Assembly: GCA_964625865.1 (NCBI GenBank)
Contig: CAZVEV010000036.1
Span: 1 to 33,218, forward strand
Direction: 5' to 3'
Source: CAZVEV01 sp964625865
Lineage (GTDB): Bacteria; Planctomycetota; Phycisphaerae; SM23-33
Length of the DNA stretch: 33,218 nt
Shown: one piece after another, positions 16,358-23,293 of the stretch
Layout: every line of letters begins with the position of its first letter
Numbering within the stretch: position 1 is the stretch's first letter
Program-made: the position numbers and the translations under genes
Notes under the pieces: model-generated
Told to the model about the DNA's origin: nothing
The model's input: the letters and a program-made list of their open reading frames with translations, nothing else
Database searches by the model: none

Positions 16358-17998
16358 ATGGACGCAGTGATGGCCGAGGCGACCGCAGCGGGCGGGTACT
16401 TCTCGCTGGCGAAGATCATCGTCATGGGGGTGATGCTCGTGCCGTGGATGTTCGCGGCGCCGTGGGTCCACCGCGACGCCAAGCGCGTGCTGGCCCCCGT
16501 GCCCGTCTGGAGCGGCGCCATCCTCGGCGCGGGCCTCGGGGGGTTCGTCGTCTGGCTGCTCATGCCGATGTATCTGCTCGGCCTGGTAGCCTACGTGATC
16601 ATCGTCGCGGCGGTGTTCGGTGCGTATGTTGTCTACCGCAACGGCAAGTGCAGGGAAGACGCCAAGATCACCCTGGCTGACCTGCTGGGTCCGCTGGGCA
16701 AGGGCTCGACGCGAGCCGCGAAGGTCGAGGTCGTTACGCGCGTCAAGCTCTACGATTTCGCCACGCGGATCGTGCAAGCCCCTCCGGAGACGGCCCCCCC
16801 GGAAGAGAGACAGGCCTACAACGAAGCCCAGGACCTGATGTTCGATCTGCTCTATCACCGTGCGAGCGAAGTGGACCTGTCCCCCGCGGGTGAGACCGCC
16901 CGGGTCCGCCTTGTCATCGACGGCGTTGTGGCCGAGCACGAGCCGCTCGAGATCGCCACCAGCGAGCGCGTGATCCAGTACCTCAAGCCGTTGGCGGGCA
17001 TGGACCCTGAGGAGCGCCGGCGACCGCAGCAGGGTACGATAGCGGCCGACCTGCTCGGCAAGCATACCGAAGTGATGCTGACCACGGCGGGGTCAACCGG
17101 CGGGCAGCGGATGCAGTTTCGCATCGTGGGCGAGGCGGTCAGGACGGACCTGAATGAGCTGGGCTTGAACCCCGACACGCTGGAGCAGTTGGCGGCGGCC
17201 AACGGACAGCGGGCGGGCCTGATCATCGTCTCGGGCCGGCCCAAGAACGGCGTGACCAGTACGCTGTACTCCCTGCTGCGGAAGCAGGACGCGTTTACGA
17301 TGCAACTGATGACCGTCGAGGCCAGTCCGCTGGTGGACCTGGAGAACGTCACGCAGAACCCGTACGAGAGCAACGACGACCTGCCGAAGGTGCTGGCCGC
17401 CACGGCCCGGCGCGATCCGGACGTGATCATGGTCGACCAGTGCCCCGATGCCGTAACCGCCGACCTGATCCAGCGGATCAGCGCGACCAAGCTGGTCCTG
17501 CTGGGCATGCGGGCCAAGGACTCCTTCGTGGCGCTGGCCAAGTGGGCCAAGGTCTCCGGCGATGCGACCAAGGCCGTCACGCCGCTGCTGGGCATCTCGT
17601 GCCAGTTGCTCATTCGTCGGCTCTGTCTTGAATGTCGCCATCCCTACACGCCCGATCCGCAGTTGCTGGCCAAGGTCAACCTCTCGGGCCAGAGCATCGA
17701 CAAGTTCTTCCGCAGGGCGCCCAAGGGCAGGACGGACGAGAAGGGCAAGCCGCTGTTCTGCAACGCCTGCCAGGAAACCGGCTTCCTGGGGCGGACCGGG
17801 GTGTTCGAGTTCCTCCAGATGACTGACGAGATCAAGGGCCTGGTCATCGACGGCGCGGACGTTCGGAACATCAAGGCCGCCTGCCGGAAGAACCGCATGC
17901 TCAACCTCCAGGAACAGGCCCTGCGAAAGGTCATCGCGGGCGTCACGAGCATCAACGAAGTCATCCGCGTCACGCAGGAAGGCAAGAAGTCGAGATAG
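16358..17998 (+). CDS. PilB/GspE-like protein with membrane N-terminus and degenerate ATP site
   Basis: A 546-residue protein with two or three N-terminal membrane segments (about residues 15-100), then a GspE/PilB-like region. The N2-type domain carries YHRASEVDLSP near 166-176. The Walker A position reads SGRPKNGVTST (292-302), with the P-loop lysine replaced by Val299. The Walker B position reads DPDVIMVDQCPD, with the catalytic Glu replaced by Gln361. The tetracysteine zinc site is kept (Cys423/Cys426, Cys468/Cys471, followed by GFLGRTGVFEFL). The pattern suggests a structural or regulatory pseudo-ATPase that has moved to the membrane. AAGGAG overlapping the pilT stop supports the ATG at 16358. 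It may act with the active PilT next door; that is an inference. Confidence 0.82.
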   Translation: MDAVMAEATAAGGYFSLAKIIVMGVMLVPWMFAAPWVHRDAKRVLAPVPVWSGAILGAGLGGFVVWLLMPMYLLGLVAYVIIVAAVFGAYVVYRNGKCREDAKITLADLLGPLGKGSTRAAKVEVVTRVKLYDFATRIVQAPPETAPPEERQAYNEAQDLMFDLLYHRASEVDLSPAGETARVRLVIDGVVAEHEPLEIATSERVIQYLKPLAGMDPEERRRPQQGTIAADLLGKHTEVMLTTAGSTGGQRMQFRIVGEAVRTDLNELGLNPDTLEQLAAANGQRAGLIIVSGRPKNGVTSTLYSLLRKQDAFTMQLMTVEASPLVDLENVTQNPYESNDDLPKVLAATARRDPDVIMVDQCPDAVTADLIQRISATKLVLLGMRAKDSFVALAKWAKVSGDATKAVTPLLGISCQLLIRRLCLECRHPYTPDPQLLAKVNLSGQSIDKFFRRAPKGRTDEKGKPLFCNACQETGFLGRTGVFEFLQMTDEIKGLVIDGADVRNIKAACRKNRMLNLQEQALRKVIAGVTSINEVIRVTQEGKKSR

Positions 17999-18058
17999 CC
18001 GCCGCCTCGGCGCACGGGTGAACGAAACCAACCGAACCGCGATACACGGGAGCCGCCA

Positions 18059-19270
18059 ATGGTTCTGCAAGGAATAGTACTGATCCTCGTGCTGGGCATA
18101 GCCGTCTTTCAGGTCGTCCAGGGCCTGTTCAGCGCGATCATCATGATGATGCTGACGATCTTGTCGGCGGCGGTGGCGTTCGAGTACTACGAGGCGCTGG
18201 CCCGCGTGCTGCTGTACGACACCCAGCCCGCCCATGCCGAGGCGGCCTCGCTGATCACCCTGTTCGTCCTGCCCCTGCTGGGCCTGCGGCTCGGTTTCGA
18301 CCGGCTGATCAGGAACAACGTCGTGATGGGCATGTGGATAGACCGCATCGGCGGGGGGCTGGTCGGGCTGGTGACCGGCCTGGTGCTGACCGGCGTGCTC
18401 TGCACCGCGTTGCTCCTGCTGCCGTTCGGCGAGAGCATCATCGGCTACACGTCGCACGATCAGGCCCTCGAGGAAGACCAGGGCCTGTTTCCCGTCTCGT
18501 TCACGCTGGGGATGATTGACGGCCTGAGCAAGCTGGGCCTGTCCGGCCAGACGCCGTTTTCCGAGAGACACCCTGATTTCGAACTCGATGCGTTCTGCGC
18601 CCGCAACACCGGCGGAAGGAACGGCCGCCTCGATGCGGCTCCCGGTGCGCTGAAGGTACTCAGCGTGTACGAGCCGCATGCGGACAACATCCCGACGATT
18701 CCCGCGCGGGTGGGGGCCGACGGCAAGCCGACAGGCGAAGGCGAGCCGCTGGGCCTGCCCGGCCGGCAGGGAAGCAGAATCGTCATCGTTCGCCTGGCCG
18801 TTTCCGCTGAGGCCCGCAATGAGGACGACAACTGGTGGCGCCTGCCCGCAACGCACTTCCGCCTGGTCTCCGACACCGGGCGCAGCCACTATCCGGTGGC
18901 GTACCTGACGGCCCAGGAAGTCGTCACGGTCCGGAGGGGGCTCAACTGGGACAAGCCGACCGTGCCCAAGGCGGCGCATTGGCTCGGGCATATGCCACCC
19001 CGGACGGACCAGGGCAAGCTGCTGCTTGCGGACCTCGTCGTCTCGCACAAGTGGCACGACAGCATTGGTCCCGAGAATCTCGTCATCGACTGGGTGTACC
19101 TGGTGCCTCGGGAGCAGAATCCCGAGTACGTGGCGTTCCGGCGGGTGGCGGTCTCGGACGTGCTGCCGAAGGCGATCACCAAGGGTGCCTGGCCTCCCGT
19201 GCCGGCAAAGGCGGATCCGGTCATCAAGTCCGTCCAGACGCTCTTCCGCGTTGTCAAGGAGGAGAAGTGA
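18059..19270 (+). CDS. CvpA-like membrane protein with large C-terminal extracytoplasmic domain
   Basis: A 403-residue protein. The first 130 residues hold about four hydrophobic segments (around 2-20, 22-45, 63-80, 95-125), with the arrangement and the GGGLVGLVTGLVL-type glycine-rich helix seen in CvpA/colicin-V-production-type proteins. The remaining 270 residues are soluble, mixed alpha/beta and rich in Trp/Tyr (DDNWWRLPATHFRL, VIDWVYLVPREQN), with no family I recognise. GGGAG lies eight bases before the ATG. A 60-bp gap separates it from the PilB-like gene, so it may belong to the same transcript. It ends five bases before the convergent hydrolase gene. Role unknown. Confidence 0.7.
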   Translation: MVLQGIVLILVLGIAVFQVVQGLFSAIIMMMLTILSAAVAFEYYEALARVLLYDTQPAHAEAASLITLFVLPLLGLRLGFDRLIRNNVVMGMWIDRIGGGLVGLVTGLVLTGVLCTALLLLPFGESIIGYTSHDQALEEDQGLFPVSFTLGMIDGLSKLGLSGQTPFSERHPDFELDAFCARNTGGRNGRLDAAPGALKVLSVYEPHADNIPTIPARVGADGKPTGEGEPLGLPGRQGSRIVIVRLAVSAEARNEDDNWWRLPATHFRLVSDTGRSHYPVAYLTAQEVVTVRRGLNWDKPTVPKAAHWLGHMPPRTDQGKLLLADLVVSHKWHDSIGPENLVIDWVYLVPREQNPEYVAFRRVAVSDVLPKAITKGAWPPVPAKADPVIKSVQTLFRVVKEEK

Positions 19271-19274
19271 GCGA

Positions 19275-20099
19275 TCACCGACGCGGCGCCCGGCGCCGCA
19301 GGCCCTTCGGCAGGTGGCGCGACCAGACCTCGTAGGCACGCTCGGGTCTGCGGATCTGCCCGCCGCGGTACTCCTTGCGCTTCGCGTTGAGACAGCCGGA
19401 TTTGCGGAGGAAGCGATAGGCCCGCCATGCGTCACCGAGATCACACAGACAGCCCGAGATGGACCACCACCCGTCCTTGCCGTTGCCGATCAGGATCGGC
19501 AGGGCCTTCGCCTCGGCGCTGAGGGGGATCTCCTCGATCGCGCCGATATCGCAATAGCAGTCGCGGGCGATGAGCATGTTGAAACGGCCCGCGTTGCGCA
19601 GACCGATCGTGTACAGCGGATAGCCCCCCTCGAGGAAGCCGGTCAGCAGGATATGGCGACGCGCGGACCTGGGGACGGGTTTGGGGGTCGGGGAGACGGG
19701 GGCAATCGTGTAGGCCGAGATCACCTCGTCGATGACCGCCAGGACGGCGCGCTCGTCGCCTGCCAGGTCCTCGCGCCACGCCCCGCGCCGAATCCGCCAG
19801 AAGCTCGCGCTGTCCAGATCGGGGGCCGCCACGATGAATCCGTGGGCTTCAGCGACGTGTTTCCACTCGGTGACCTGGTCCTTGGCGGAGTCCCACAGGC
19901 TCGATCCGTGCAGCGTAACCACCAGCGGCCAGGCGCGGGTCGAATCGTAGGTGCTCGGGACGTACAGCCAGTACGCGCGCCCCGTGCGGGGTTCGATCAG
20001 CCGCATCGGCTCGGCGGGCGTCGGTTCGCTGTGCACCACCATGCAGCCGGGCGCGGCGGCCAGGGCCACCGCCAGTACGATCCATCGATATCTCGTCAC
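19275..20099 (-). CDS. Alpha/beta-hydrolase-like lipoprotein lacking the nucleophile serine
   Basis: A 274-residue exported protein of the esterase/PHB-depolymerase-like alpha/beta hydrolase type. The N-terminus has a hydrophobic signal ending in AAAPGC, a possible lipobox. The sheet and oxyanion region is well kept (WPLVVTLHGSSLWDSA, HGFIVAAPDL). At the nucleophile elbow the usual GxSxGG reads GFLEGG, so the serine is replaced by Leu156. A catalytic role therefore looks unlikely unless another residue serves. The GTG at 20099 is chosen because AAGGG lies about 11 bases upstream and the signal sequence starts there; the frame runs open to 20255 without a better start. Divergent from the FAH gene, convergent with the CvpA-like gene. 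Confidence 0.72.
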   Translation of the reverse strand: MTRYRWIVLAVALAAAPGCMVVHSEPTPAEPMRLIEPRTGRAYWLYVPSTYDSTRAWPLVVTLHGSSLWDSAKDQVTEWKHVAEAHGFIVAAPDLDSASFWRIRRGAWREDLAGDERAVLAVIDEVISAYTIAPVSPTPKPVPRSARRHILLTGFLEGGYPLYTIGLRNAGRFNMLIARDCYCDIGAIEEIPLSAEAKALPILIGNGKDGWWSISGCLCDLGDAWRAYRFLRKSGCLNAKRKEYRGGQIRRPERAYEVWSRHLPKGLRRRAPRR

Positions 20100-20172
20100 G
20101 CTGTTACATCCCTTCGTGTCATCGGCGTGGTTGAAGAACTCTCTTCCTTGGGTAACACCGTATGCAGGCAAG

Positions 20173-20197
20173 AGCCCCACGACTGCGTCGGGGGGCT
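20173..20197. repeat. Hairpin in divergent intergenic region
   Basis: AGCCCCACGAC (20173-20183) pairs with GTCGGGGGGCT (20187-20197) with one A-G mismatch and a TGC loop. It lies between the divergent hydrolase and FAH genes. No T tract follows on either strand. It may be an operator or a relict repeat. Confidence 0.45.
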
Positions 20198-20312
20198 TCC
20201 GTCGCGACGCTGCAGTTCGCTCGACTCGTATCTGCGGTTGAACCACTCCCGTCATCGGACGGGCGAATCAGCCTGTGAGTATAGTCGAAACCCCTCGGCG
20301 GAAAATCACCTT

Positions 20313-20341
20313 TTGCTCGCACGCACGTCGTGCGGTATCTT
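20313..20341 (+). promoter_or_regulatory. Possible promoter of the FAH-family gene
   Basis: TTGCTC (20313-20318) and TATCTT (20336-20341) are 17 bp apart; each keeps only part of the consensus. Within the spacer GCACG and CGTGC form a short inverted repeat, which could be an operator. The leader to the ATG at 20376 would be about 28 nt, with AGGAG at 20363-20367. Confidence 0.35.
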
Positions 20342-20375
20342 GCCTGCCTCGAAGGTGTGAACAGGAGAATCAAGA

Positions 20376-21314
20376 ATGAAACTCGCAACGTATATCCATG
20401 ACGGCACGGAGTCCTACGGCGTGGTAACCGACGGAGGTATCGTTGACGCCCGGGTGACCTGGCCCGATGGGCCCGCGTCCGTGCTGGAGTTTCTCGGTGC
20501 GGGCAGGCCGGCCCTTAAACGATTGGCCGAGTTGACCTCCGGCGGGGGGGCGACCCCGCTCGACGACGTGACGCTGCTTGCGCCGATTCCGCAGCCGCCA
20601 AAGGTCATCGGCCTGGCGGTCAACTACGTGGCCCACCACGACGAACTGCAGCGCCCCGCCGACATGCCGTCGGCCCCGCGGCAGACGACCACCCCGCGCC
20701 CGTTCATCATGCCCGCCACCGCAATCGCCGCCCCCGGGGCGGAGATTCCCTGGCCCGCCTACAGCAGGCAGATCGACTACGAGATCGAACTGGCCGTCGT
20801 AATCGGGCGAACGGCCCGGCGCGTGACGCCTGAAGATGCCATGGACTACGTCGCCGGGTACACCATCGCCAACGACGTCTCGGCCCGAAGCGTTACGCAC
20901 GCCGAAGGGCGGGCCGAGCGGCCCAAGGACGCCTTCTTCGACTGGCTCCACGGCAAGTGGGCAGACGGGTTCCTCCCGACCGGGCCGTACCTGGTCACCG
21001 CCGACGAGATACCCGACCCGGACAACCTGGACCTCGAACTGACCGTCAACGCCCGGACACGCCAGAAGGCCAACTCCTCGTTGATGATCTTCCCCGTCGC
21101 CGAGATCGTCGCCTTCATCAGCCAGATCATGACCCTCACGCCGGGCGATATCATTGCCACCGGCACGCCCTGGGGCGTGGGGGCCGCCGAGGGCCGATTC
21201 CTCGAACCGGGCGATGTCATCACCTGTCGCATCGACGGGCTGGGCGAGTTGACCAACACGCTTGGTCAGCCGCCCGAGAACTTCTACGAACCGTGCCTGT
21301 CCCGCACGCCTTAG
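20376..21314 (+). CDS. Fumarylacetoacetate hydrolase (FAH)-family enzyme
   Basis: Cytosolic metal-dependent hydrolase, decarboxylase or isomerase of the FAH superfamily. The 312-residue protein has an N-terminal FAH_N-like region (about 1-75), then the catalytic fold from KVIGLAVNYVAHHDE. Metal ligands are visible as Glu136 and Glu138 (DYEIELAVVIG) and Asp167 (YTIANDVSAR). The C-terminal GDIIATGTPWGVG motif closes the active site. The size and motifs match the 2-keto-acid/acylpyruvate-type members better than true fumarylacetoacetase, but the substrate cannot be fixed. The ATG has AGGAG eight bases upstream. It stands apart from other catabolic genes, so the context does not narrow its job. 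Confidence 0.92.
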   Translation: MKLATYIHDGTESYGVVTDGGIVDARVTWPDGPASVLEFLGAGRPALKRLAELTSGGGATPLDDVTLLAPIPQPPKVIGLAVNYVAHHDELQRPADMPSAPRQTTTPRPFIMPATAIAAPGAEIPWPAYSRQIDYEIELAVVIGRTARRVTPEDAMDYVAGYTIANDVSARSVTHAEGRAERPKDAFFDWLHGKWADGFLPTGPYLVTADEIPDPDNLDLELTVNARTRQKANSSLMIFPVAEIVAFISQIMTLTPGDIIATGTPWGVGAAEGRFLEPGDVITCRIDGLGELTNTLGQPPENFYEPCLSRTP

Positions 21315-21496
21315 CATCTCGCTCCCGACGCGGTGTTGGGTGCCGTGGGCTGCGAAGCGCAGCGGAGCAACCACGCTGAGGGCATCCTGACCGCGCACCA
21401 CGTGGTTGCCGCTTCGCGTCAAGCCACGGACCCGGCGTGCAACGCCCTGCCCGTCGGCCTGCACGTCACGCCTTGAAATCGTCCTCACGACGCGGT
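21305..21496. repeat. Large imperfect inverted repeat flanked by direct repeats
   Basis: An inverted repeat pairs 21343-21375 with 21401-21429: the outer ends CCGTGG/CCACGG and the inner ends GCAACCACG/CGTGGTTGC are perfect, with interruptions between. It is bracketed by two 30-bp imperfect direct repeats, 21305-21334 and 21467-21496, each made of CACGCCTT, 13 variable bases and CGACGCGGT. The first direct repeat overlaps the last codons of the FAH gene. The layout looks like an inserted or duplicated non-coding element in the FAH-scpB interval. Confidence 0.5.
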
Positions 21497-21508
21497 AGCT
21501 TACCGACC

Positions 21509-22228
21509 ATGACAGATACGCCCGAACCCACCGAGACGCCCCCCGATGCCCAGCAGGCGGATGCGCCCGAGGCGCCGGCCGACACCGGCGACGAGGTCGC
21601 CTGCGTCGAGGCGATCCTGTTTGCCAGCGACTCGCCCCTGACGCCCGGCCGCATCGCCCAGGCCGCCGGGCTCAAGGGCCCCGGCGGCGTCAAGCGGGCC
21701 GTCAACGCGCTCAACGAACGGTATGAGGAACGCGGCGCCGCCTTCGCCATCGAAGACATCGCCGGCGGCTACCAGATGATGACGCGACCGGAGTACAACG
21801 ACGTACTCCGCCGCATGCGGCGCGCCCGGTCCGAGACCCGCCTTTCGCAGGCGGCCCTGGAAACCCTCGCCATCGTCGCCTACCGCCAGCCGATCCTGCG
21901 GGCCGACGTGGAGGCGATCCGCGGCGTGGCCTGCGGGGAGGTCCTCCGCGGTCTGATGGACAAACAACTGATCAAGATCGTCGGGCGGGCCGAAGTCATC
22001 GGTCGGCCCATGCTGTATGGCACGACCAGACGGTTCCTCGAAGTCTTCGGCCTCAAGAACCTCGACGACCTGCCCCGCGTGGAAGAACTCCGCGAGCCCA
22101 TCCAGCCGACCAGGGCCCAGCCGCCTGAGCAGACCGCGGATGTCGATTCAGGCGGGCGGATCGATGAGGCGGAAGAGACGGATGGGGCGACCGAAGTCGA
22201 CCAAGGCGACAAGACGCCCCCCGGATAG
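21509..22228 (+). CDS. scpB: Segregation and condensation protein B
   Basis: ScpB dimers bind ScpA and SMC to form the condensin-like complex that compacts and segregates chromosomes. The 239-residue product has an acidic, Pro-rich N-tail (1-30), two winged-helix domains (about 31-190) with the family motifs VEAILFASDSPLTPGRIA and LSQAALETLAIVAYRQPI, followed by RADVEAIRG and RPMLYGTT, and a polar acidic C-tail. The frame is open to 21437, but the ATG at 21509 gives the usual start just ahead of the conserved domain. No clear Shine-Dalgarno is present. ScpA, often adjacent, is not in this window. Confidence 0.93.
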   Translation: MTDTPEPTETPPDAQQADAPEAPADTGDEVACVEAILFASDSPLTPGRIAQAAGLKGPGGVKRAVNALNERYEERGAAFAIEDIAGGYQMMTRPEYNDVLRRMRRARSETRLSQAALETLAIVAYRQPILRADVEAIRGVACGEVLRGLMDKQLIKIVGRAEVIGRPMLYGTTRRFLEVFGLKNLDDLPRVEELREPIQPTRAQPPEQTADVDSGGRIDEAEETDGATEVDQGDKTPPG

Positions 22229-22491
22229 CCGCTCGCGGTTTTGCGCGCTGTTTGGATGAGTTCCCGTCGAGGTCCTCCCCCGGTGCGCCCGGTGATTCCG
22301 GGCGACAGAGAACAGCGCATCAACATCCCGATGTGTTGGAATCACACGAGACCCGCTCCGGTCGTCACGGGGCGAACATTCCGAAACTGCGCGGTGTGCA
22401 ATTCGCGACGGGCGACGATCTCCCCTGTTCGAACGGCGCGCGACACCGCAAGCGGTCTGATGTGTGTGAAGACAGCCCCCGACGGGTGAAA

Positions 22492-22818
22492 TCAGGCGGC
22501 GACGATGTCGGCGTTGTCGGTGACTTTGGCGGGCACCTTGAGGGTGGGGGGCACGACGCGAACGATGCTGTCGAGCCCGAACATGCCCGGTTCGACCCCG
22601 AAAGCCGCGTAGTCGGCATACCAGACGCCGTCGGCGCAGTAGCGGAACTTGAACTCGCCGTTCGGCAGGCGCATCCGTGCCCGCCATGTCCCGTCATCCG
22701 TCTGGGACATCGCCAGTTCGCCTTCACGCCAGTCGTTAAACTCCCCTGCGACGAAGACCTGCGTGGCCTGGGGTCTGTAGAAGGTGAACTCCGCGGTGTT
22801 GCCTTTAATGCTTACCAT
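22492..22818 (-). CDS. Stand-alone glycogen-binding (CBM48/AMPK-beta-like) domain protein
   Basis: A 108-residue single-domain protein. FYRPQATQVFVAGEFNDW, a W-x-x-x-x-RLPNGEFKFRY-like core and DGVWYADYAAFGVEP match the early-set beta-sandwich of CBM48/isoamylase-N and AMPK-beta glycogen-binding domains, including the Trp residues that usually stack on glucans. No catalytic domain is attached and there is no signal peptide, so it is probably a cytosolic glycogen or alpha-glucan binder or a regulatory subunit. AAGGA eight bases before the ATG at 22818 supports the start. The region upstream (to 23264) is non-coding and contains a pair of mutually overlapping hairpins. Confidence 0.83.
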   Translation of the reverse strand: MVSIKGNTAEFTFYRPQATQVFVAGEFNDWREGELAMSQTDDGTWRARMRLPNGEFKFRYCADGVWYADYAAFGVEPGMFGLDSIVRVVPPTLKVPAKVTDNADIVAA

Positions 22819-23264
22819 TGGAACATCCTTGCATGGAACGCGTTACACATATCCATCTGCCCGTGTGGGGCGAACTGCCTGTCCAACCGGGTCGCGTTCC
22901 TGACCCGTACTTACTGCATCGGACACGCGAGGAGGCAACTTAAGTAACCACCAATGAATAAAACGCCCGGACATCTCATCGGCCCGGTCTGTAGCCCGCC
23001 CGCTGCGCGCTATCCCTGCGCGGCGGCATGACTGGAAACACTCCGCGAACATTCGGAATCGCCCGTCGAACACTTCGCGGTTCCGAAGCCGAACGGCCCG
23101 GAACTTACCCCGACAGCACGTTCATCGCTCGCTTCATGTTCGTTGCTATTGTAGGGCGGGCCAACGACATTTTCTCGACGCGTTGCGCGCGATCCGGGGG
23201 GGTCACAGAAGCCCCGTCGCGCAACACTCGTTGGCGACTTCTCCTGCGTGAAGAGACTCCCAGG
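22819..23264. other. Non-coding interval with overlapping hairpins at 23043-23087
   Basis: No believable gene lies in this 446-bp interval. Two perfect 7-bp stems interlock: CCGCGAA (23043-23049) with TTCGCGG (23074-23080), and TTCGGAA (23052-23058) with TTCCGAA (23081-23087). They cannot both form as simple hairpins, so the segment could switch between two folds. On the minus strand a TACAAT hexamer near 23147 could be a -10 for the CBM48-like gene, but no good -35 accompanies it. Confidence 0.5.
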
Positions 23265-23293
23265 AAAAAAAACTCCGCGCTATTTCAACGCGG
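23265..23293 (-). terminator. Rho-independent terminator of the OYE-GltD fusion gene
   Basis: On the minus strand a CCGCG/CGCGG stem (23293-23289 with 23279-23275) encloses the TAG stop codon in its 9-base loop and is followed by AG and eight T residues (23272-23265). The overlap of stop codon and terminator loop is compact but mechanistically ordinary. Confidence 0.65.

Noticed and set aside
17093..19444. A 783-codon antisense frame over the PilB-like and CvpA-like genes
   Set aside because: The translation is rich in Gln/Arg/His/Pro without hydrophobic or motif structure; the plus-strand genes explain the region.
23043..23087. Classical H-type pseudoknot
   Set aside because: The third loop would be zero bases long, which is sterically poor; two alternative hairpins are more likely.
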